Made by a program: the position numbers and the translations under genes
NCBI GenBank assembly: GCA_002372735.1
Contig: DFIE01000035.1
Span: 1-10,213 of the forward strand
Origin: Clostridiales bacterium UBA3705
Lineage (GTDB): Bacteria; Bacillota_A; Clostridia; Oscillospirales; Oscillospiraceae
Length of the DNA stretch: 10,213 nt
Direction of reading: 5' to 3'
The notes under the pieces: model-generated
Seen by the model: the letters and a program-made list of their open reading frames with translations, nothing else
Told to the model about the DNA's origin: nothing
Databases searched by the model: none
Shown here: positions 8,001 through 10,213 of the stretch, one piece after another
How positions within the stretch are numbered: position 1 is the first letter of the stretch
How the letters are laid out: each line of letters starts with the position of its first letter

Positions 8001-10213
8001 GCTCTTTGCCGCCCAAACCAAGACCGTGGCCATTGCCGCTGCCGGTCATACGCCGGGCCAGCCGGTCAGGGAGAACGAATTCCTCCCCGACTGCACCAAC
8101 GACGGCAGTTACGACGAGGTTGTCTATTGTACCGTCTGCGACGCCGAGCTCTCCCGCGAGACCAAGGCCCTGGATGCCCTGGGCCATAGCCCCGGCGAGG
8201 CTGCGCGTGAGAACGAGACGGCTCCCACCTGCACCGCAGACGGCGGCTATGACATGGTGACCCGCTGCATCCGCTGCAACGAAGTTCTCTCCACCGAGCA
8301 TGTCGCCCTGCCCGCCCTGGGCCACGACTGGGGCGAGTGGACCGTGACCACCCCCGCCGCCTGCGAGACCGACGGGGTGGAGACCCGCACCTGTGCCCGC
8401 TGCAACGAGACCGAAACCCGGCCGCTCCCCGCCACCGGCCATGCCTGGGGCGAGCCCACCTACGCCTGGGCCGAGGACAACAGCACCGTCACTGCCAAGA
8501 GCGTTTGTGCAAACGACGCTGCCCACACTGTGGAAGAGACTGTCCAGACCACCTATGCCGTCACCACTTCGCCGACCTACGAGGCGCCCGGCCAGGGAGT
8601 CTATACCGCGGTGTTTACAAACGGTCTCTTCCAGACCCAACAGAAGACAGTGGCCCTGCCCCAGCTGGAGGCAGTACCTCTGGATGTGTATGTAATTGAC
8701 GATAACAACGGCGATGAGATGTTCCTCTATGTGTGGAACAACGACACCGGATCCAAGGCCCAGGATTGGCCCGGCATCTCTATGGAGCGCCTGGGTACCG
8801 ACAAGGACGGCCATCCCTTCTACCAGTGCACCGTCAATGCCGACGCCTTCGACCGCCTGGTTGTCAACAGCGGCAGCCACCAGACTGCGGACCTTGCATT
8901 CATTACAGATGCCGGCGGGCGGGGCTATGTGGTTTACCGCATGCTTCCCGACTGGACCAATATCGACCTGCCTGAGGATATTTTCCCGGATGACGAAGCC
9001 CATAAGACAGTCACCGCGCCCACCTGTACCGAGGCCGGCGTCCTGACCTATACCGGCCTGCTCACCGACGCGGTTGCCACCGCCCTCGGCGACCCGGCCT
9101 TGGGCCATGATTGGGGCGACTGGACCGTCGCTGCAGCTGCCAGCTGCACCGCAGTGGGCAGCGAGACCCACACCTGTGCCCGCTGCGGCGAGACCGAGAC
9201 CCGGGAGATCCCGATGCTGAGCCACACCCCCGGCGCGCCTGCGGTAGAAAACGAGATGGAGCCCAGTTGTACCGAAGGCGGCATCCACGACGTGGTGGTC
9301 CGCTGTACGGTTTGCGGCACCGTGCTCTCCGCTGAGAGTGTAGAAGAGCCCGCCCTGGGGCATGATTGGGGCGACTGGACGGTCACCACTGCCGCCACCT
9401 GTGAGGGTGAGGGGACACAGACCCGCCTCTGCGCCCGTTGCGGCGAGAGCGAGACCCAGACCATCCCCGCCACCGGCCACGCTTGGGGAGAGCCCACATA
9501 TGAGTGGACTGCAGACTTCAGCGCCGTCACTGCCAAGACGGTCTGCACCAATGATGAAGCCCATGTGATTACCGAGACCGTAGAGACCACCTATACGGAA
9601 ACCGCTGCGCCTACCACTGCCAAGCCCGGCACGGGCGTCTATACCGCCCAGTTCCAGGACGCCCATTTCCAGACACAGACCAAGACCGTGGAAATCCCGG
9701 CCCTGTCGCCCAAGCTGGTAGAGGTTGTTTTGGTGGACGAAACCGATTCCGAGACCCTGAACGCCTATTACTGGGGCCTCAATCATGACACCCAGTGGCC
9801 GGGGCACTCCCTCACTAAGACCGGAGATGACATGTATGGACATCCCTACTACATCTTCCAGGTAGATGTGGTGGGCTATGGCGACGGAATCGTGTTCAAC
9901 CGCGGCGACGGACAGCCGCAGACGGACAACCTGACCCTGCCTCAGGAGGGCCGCGCCATCTTCTACATTTTCGGCCAGAATAACAATACGCTTCAGATCT
10001 CCGCAGACGGGACGGACGTCTGGCCCGCCCCCGGCGTGGTCACCGCGCCCACCTGTACCGAGGCCGGCTACACCACCTACACCGGTCTGTTCACCGGCGA
10101 GACCCGCACCGGCAACGAGACTCCCGCCCTGGGTCACGACTGGGGCGAGTGGACTGTGACCACCCCCGCCGCCTGCGAGACCGACGGAGAGGAGACCCGC
10201 ACCTGCGCCCGCT
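1951..10213 (+). CDS. Giant exported multidomain protein with InlB-type, beta-helix, Cys/His and CBM26-like starch-binding repeats (3' truncated)
   Basis: One uninterrupted frame of 2754 codons runs off the window end. Visible parts in order are: signal peptide (1-32); beta-sandwich-like region (33-160); InlB-like repeat (161-239); Thr/Ser/Gly-rich beta-helix-like region (about 245-690); beta-rich linker (about 690-880); beta-helix with Y-x-L-x-N-x-G coils (about 885-1843); Listeria-Bacteroides repeat (1881-1953); and Cys/His units with two CBM26-like modules at about 2244-2339 and 2590-2694. I infer a surface or secreted alpha-glucan-binding adhesin. No catalytic domain, dockerin, SLH or sortase motif is visible, but any anchor may lie beyond the window. 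The protein is rich in Thr, Gly, Ala and Ser and poor in Lys. The Cys near the start (residue 11) is not a lipobox. The gene is translationally coupled to the Lgt-like gene. Family membership of the modules is from memory of motifs; overall identity as a giant surface protein is secure. Confidence 0.93.
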   Translation, partial: MIKSIAKRWLCLLLALSLLAGLMPQLAAKAWAADLNTGIAGLSASYDAGTWSRSGTTITGSVTTTSQSGCSGDSYTPASGTLTLTNTSGAARLLTFDYELSLNDGTVKLNGVNETVSPGSRSILLGANETYTVAIASANNAAKTTTVTLKNLTFEEDKPINTVFLPAENGSYTVNGTEVTAGHTVLHLSSDAIHVVATPAEGYKFTGWYDLTAQAYISTDVETDLHVQQADHQLTATFLSKDTAMFSVAGTMFTDLNQAISYAVSNNKPTVLLAEDGVLPAGNYSIPNGKTLLIPFDAAGTVYTSTPAVVYGSHTTPTAFRTLTMAAGSTITVQKGGAICLGGKLSSSGQMGGWNGTPTGPDGRIKMEADSKITLESGGNLYAWGYLYGAGEVEAKSGSTVYEAFQIKDWRGGTATSAVYKYVFIFNQYYVQNIEVPLKLNAGANERLYSSVNASSSAYPISATFIGSGGMFSISSGYIIKDYHETTDRLNIEVNGDVSVSSMTISGIPVIDSISTGDYILPITNNISIDLLSGSTTVTQDVEMLPGTELKVGRQAALNIASGKKLYVYDDEDWLNFSGTARMYPIGYSVANGTTTVRTAAGLKDALVDVNGTLTVTGSLFTSQGGANITSSLGTQDGQGKLRFATAPAASATVYECLGNKDKTAVSFRAPLLQNGDETHSDTVSTGQSTWYYDADGAHWYRYLVQFVYNGKTVATDYYCENNATVSYDASWLTGLGAVVSAGSASAAISGSTVNVTNVTADSTVTLTGTAAAFIPTFVLNEHQYQSYQHLTGNTLSETRTIDGETWYVVAQADQALAVGTEYPAPTDAEMGASAENHNAVVWNLTGRSATSGTPYSGFVPVGETAGGEAYVFGFYTGDEVWSSFTDTCYPTLAQAMAELPLSGTGTLRMLVDCGTYAEEDPAASYVIPENLNLTFDLDGHTAWGRIVNPGDLTLDLKGGTLAYRTGAEAAAAAYQKMAALDNTGSLTVIDTVGGGRITADAISNSGVPNHAGVIRNSDGGTLAVRGVTLEGLQDVNANFSLIFNDRATVTQLTDVTFLAPRGYAIFNYGGTVQTVEGCDVRTAYGLFNRNVRGTNALASGYNLAARGVVDLIKDSTFQVGQYAIHNNAVIHTLQNSTFIAHPDSAQVNTLGTAQTSANGNVQCYTVYNNSAWWYDSALWKRTDSGLTRTDEYKQEDYYRPTIETITDCSIYAENTSTSAEHGCALYNNGGIIGAISGTTEIKTYKHPDNAKSITSNYALRNTGGGIIREITGSLTVSATGCAAIYNDSQSTAKDVNTYVDKIGGIQLHQVRTYGAPSTIERIAATGTVSAGSYYGLFNSGRIGELTGDLTLSANYNALCNSGAGALSSYDYQRTYTTNTDASTETKRLETYVRNMDQGGVIARIDGIHFVGTGTNSYYLLQNQGYIGTLTNADFSAASARAGESYPMLLNGDSRQTGYTLTREPYAYEALFITPYEYHYDYDTAVIDVMDHVTLTKNATFAFRNLGRINTLKNSSLTGTQYVLVNTATGPYVSRDSVRYYSGTTKFATTKNNGSELTYAYTRLPAEIGTLEGNTVTGTSTYALYNGGHLGTLTGNTITSKNTTVFFNGGATVRSYDYNLKELATVAATDAACTVTYGANGQSKVITTDYDAPAVDLIGPDNHISGTYQVLVNLGTITAIDGGETPVTITATTQKQIGGIYNYNGTLDLHTATTPYTDGTAGTVVNTDTYHSAHIGAIANTVITANGIGLQNGAANSNYLPQIDRLDQGLEIHANCTTAGYPALYNTAYAKLAAIDGGIYAAAKATTNAYKNNNTDPAHATLISGGDFKGAASTRANAIFEPDNTDRQTYPEGKSLSDAPETVTFHDGTTAEGFYFVGKTVTVTFDANQGTGTMPAQSAAEGKPFTLHANTFTREGYEFDGWNTAADGTGTSYADGAQLTLTENLTLYAQWKQHTHTWGAPTYTWSEDNATVTARAVCADDETHIVEETVNTTYVDNPAPSCTEAGSRIFTARFQNELFAAQTKTVAIAAAGHTPGQPVRENEFLPDCTNDGSYDEVVYCTVCDAELSRETKALDALGHSPGEAARENETAPTCTADGGYDMVTRCIRCNEVLSTEHVALPALGHDWGEWTVTTPAACETDGVETRTCARCNETETRPLPATGHAWGEPTYAWAEDNSTVTAKSVCANDAAHTVEETVQTTYAVTTSPTYEAPGQGVYTAVFTNGLFQTQQKTVALPQLEAVPLDVYVIDDNNGDEMFLYVWNNDTGSKAQDWPGISMERLGTDKDGHPFYQCTVNADAFDRLVVNSGSHQTADLAFITDAGGRGYVVYRMLPDWTNIDLPEDIFPDDEAHKTVTAPTCTEAGVLTYTGLLTDAVATALGDPALGHDWGDWTVAAAASCTAVGSETHTCARCGETETREIPMLSHTPGAPAVENEMEPSCTEGGIHDVVVRCTVCGTVLSAESVEEPALGHDWGDWTVTTAATCEGEGTQTRLCARCGESETQTIPATGHAWGEPTYEWTADFSAVTAKTVCTNDEAHVITETVETTYTETAAPTTAKPGTGVYTAQFQDAHFQTQTKTVEIPALSPKLVEVVLVDETDSETLNAYYWGLNHDTQWPGHSLTKTGDDMYGHPYYIFQVDVVGYGDGIVFNRGDGQPQTDNLTLPQEGRAIFYIFGQNNNTLQISADGTDVWPAPGVVTAPTCTEAGYTTYTGLFTGETRTGNETPALGHDWGEWTVTTPAACETDGEETRTCAR
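2431..2667 (+). other. Divergent InlB B-repeat-like module
   Basis: Residues 161-239 begin NTVFLPAENGSYTVNG, contain VVATPAEGYKFTGWYD and end with LTATFL. The pattern of a Gly-rich beta start, then P-x-E-G-Y-x-F-x-G-W and a final A-x-F strand, is that of the bacterial InlB B-like repeat family of surface proteins. These are protein-protein or spacer modules. Confidence 0.7.
2680..4020 (+). other. First beta-helix-like region of the giant protein
   Basis: The segment opens with MFSVAGTMFTDLNQAISYAV, a cap pattern (YTDLNQAI type) that often precedes right-handed beta-helices in Clostridia surface proteins, followed by KPTVLLAEDG. It continues with many short beta strands joined by Gly/Ser turns, such as SKITLESGGNLYAWG and GEVEAKSGSTVYEAF, and SGKKLYVYDD near 3630. 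No catalytic motif is recognised. The exact family cannot be named from sequence alone. Confidence 0.5.
4600..5139 (+). other. Entry of the second beta-helix region
   Basis: FTDTCYPTLAQAMAELP, near the start of this stretch, resembles the cap found before the first beta-helix, followed by GTLRMLVDCGTY. Next come NLTFDLDGHTAWG, LTLDLKGGTL and LTVIDTVGGGRIT, strands typical of ladder-like beta-helices. The regular N-x-G coils begin right after it. Fold assignment is inferred. Confidence 0.5.
5140..7479 (+). repeat. Array of about 18 degenerate beta-helix coils with a Y-A-L-x-N-x-G core
   Basis: Cores such as YAIFNYG (5140), YGLFNRN (5203), YAIHNNA (5317), CALYNNG (5620), YALRNTG (5722), YGLFNSG (5953), NALCNSG (6019), FAFRNLG (6451), YALYNGG (6694) and PALYNTA (7294) recur through residues 1064-1843. 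They are usually followed by I/L-G-x-L-T-x strands. The shortest spacings are 21, 22 or 25 residues, the length of one coil of a right-handed parallel beta-helix. Longer gaps (up to about 100 residues) hold Tyr-rich insertions. The Asn would form an inner asparagine ladder. No pectate-lyase or hydrolase active-site motif is apparent. Confidence 0.75.
7591..7809 (+). other. Listeria-Bacteroides repeat (Flg_new / InlB B-repeat type)
   Basis: Residues 1881-1953 match the family well: VTVTFDANQGTGTMP, then TREGYEFDGWNTAADGTG and YADGAQLTLTENLTLYAQW. The GYxFxGWNTxxDGTG core and final LYAQW are diagnostic. It is a beta-grasp-like spacer and adhesion module in surface proteins, and here it separates the beta-helix from the C-terminal Cys/His array. 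Confidence 0.92.
8312..8401 (+). repeat. 90-base near-identical direct repeat, copy 1
   Basis: This segment covers one GHDWGEWTV unit and matches 10124-10213 at 85 of 90 bases (offset 1812), with the match cut by the window end. Three of the five differences are silent. Neighbouring units of the same type are far more diverged, which points to recent copying or gene conversion between these two. Confidence 0.9.
8680..8967 (+). other. CBM26-like starch-binding module 1
   Basis: Residues about 2244-2339 show LDVYVIDD, then FLYVWNN with Tyr2260 and Trp2262, DWPGISM with Trp2273, a GHPFYQCTV strand, and LVVNSGSHQTADL with Gln2311-Thr2312. The aromatic pair, the W-P-G-x-x-M and the N-x-G-x-x-Q-T-x-D-L pattern are those of CBM26 in amylases and in surface starch-binding proteins. 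The aromatic side chains and Gln would contact alpha-1,4-glucan. A Cys occurs in this copy but not in the second. Confidence 0.72.
9718..10032 (+). other. CBM26-like starch-binding module 2
   Basis: Residues about 2590-2694 hold VEVVLVDE, then LNAYYWGLN (Tyr2606, Tyr2607, Trp2608), QWPGHSL (Trp2616), HPYYIFQVD, and IVFNRGDGQPQTDNL with Gln2657-Thr2658. It is the counterpart of the module at 8680, starting 1038 bases later in the same place within the super-repeat. The two copies keep the motif residues but differ widely elsewhere, so the duplication is not recent. Confidence 0.75.
10124..10213 (+). repeat. 90-base near-identical direct repeat, copy 2 (runs off window)
   Basis: This is the partner of 8312-8401, with five mismatches by direct comparison. 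It is the last, incomplete Cys unit visible, and the identity may continue beyond the window. Confidence 0.9.

Larger units (their letters stand above)
7816..10213 (+). repeat. C-terminal Cys/His repeat array with 346-residue super-period
   Basis: The array has two kinds of unit. Short units start with G-H-x-(W/P)-G and contain one Cys, then C-x2-C: 46-residue units with C-x11-C-x2-C (8044, 8182, 9220) and 39-residue units with C-x9-C-x2-C (8320, 9103, 9358, 10132). Long units (7816, 8437, 9475) read HxWGxPTYxW, then VCxxDxxH, then a V/I-Y/F-TAxF strand; the last two are exactly 81 residues each. A CBM26-like module follows the second and third long units. From 8437 to 9475 the order repeats with a 1038-base period. 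About 27 Cys fall in these ~800 residues, against about 15 in the preceding ~1950. Metal binding is possible but unproven. Confidence 0.85.

Noticed and set aside
6550..10137. 1195-codon open frame on the reverse strand
   Set aside because: Same reason: a GTG start, codon-aligned shadow of the repeat array, low-complexity Gly/Val sequence, no signal peptide or domain.
7816..10213. CRISPR-like or satellite DNA repeats
   Set aside because: The repeats are protein-level units in one open frame, of unequal length and mostly diverged DNA sequence, with no spacer structure.

Overview
The window (about 10.2 kb, GC-rich coding sequence, AT-rich intergenic DNA) looks like the chromosome of a high-GC anaerobic Firmicute, most likely a gut Clostridia member of the Oscillospiraceae type. 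The grounds are a FeoB followed by a tiny Cys-rich FeoB-associated peptide, strong AGGAGG ribosome binding sites, and a giant secreted protein made of InlB-type repeats, beta-helix repeats, Cys/His repeat units and starch-binding-like modules. This placement is an inference from gene content and style, not from a marker gene.

Layout. Positions 1-887 hold the C-terminal part of ferrous iron transporter FeoB (5' end outside the window). It is followed after one base by a 49-residue FeoB-associated Cys-rich membrane peptide (889-1038). A clear Rho-independent terminator (1055-1090) closes that iron-uptake operon. An intergenic stretch (1091-1258) holds a perfect 7-bp inverted repeat (1142-1157) and an excellent sigma-A-type promoter (TTGCAA, 17 bp, TATAAT; 1187-1215). 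This promoter drives a second, apparently independent operon: an Lgt-like membrane protein (1259-1954) and, overlapping it by ATGA, a giant exported protein (1951 to beyond the window end, 2754 codons visible).

The giant protein has a type I signal peptide, an N-terminal beta-sandwich-like region, an InlB-like repeat, two beta-helix-like regions (the second with about 18 degenerate coils carrying a Y-x-L-x-N-x-G core and Tyr-rich insertions) and a Listeria-Bacteroides (Flg_new type) repeat. It ends in an array of Cys/His units interrupted by two CBM26-like starch-binding modules. From the second 81-residue unit on, the C-terminal array repeats with a 1038-base (346-residue) super-period that is still running at the window edge. 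The likely role is a cell-surface or secreted adhesin that binds alpha-glucan (starch, glycogen). No catalytic domain, dockerin, SLH domain or LPXTG anchor is visible, but the C-terminus is missing.

Two very long reverse-strand open frames (2512-6513 and 6550-10137) are shadows. They exist only because the sense gene almost never uses TTA, CTA or TCA codons. The most noteworthy points are the Lgt-like paralog lacking several key Lgt residues yet translationally coupled to a non-lipoprotein giant, and the super-repeat combining CxxC units with starch-binding modules.
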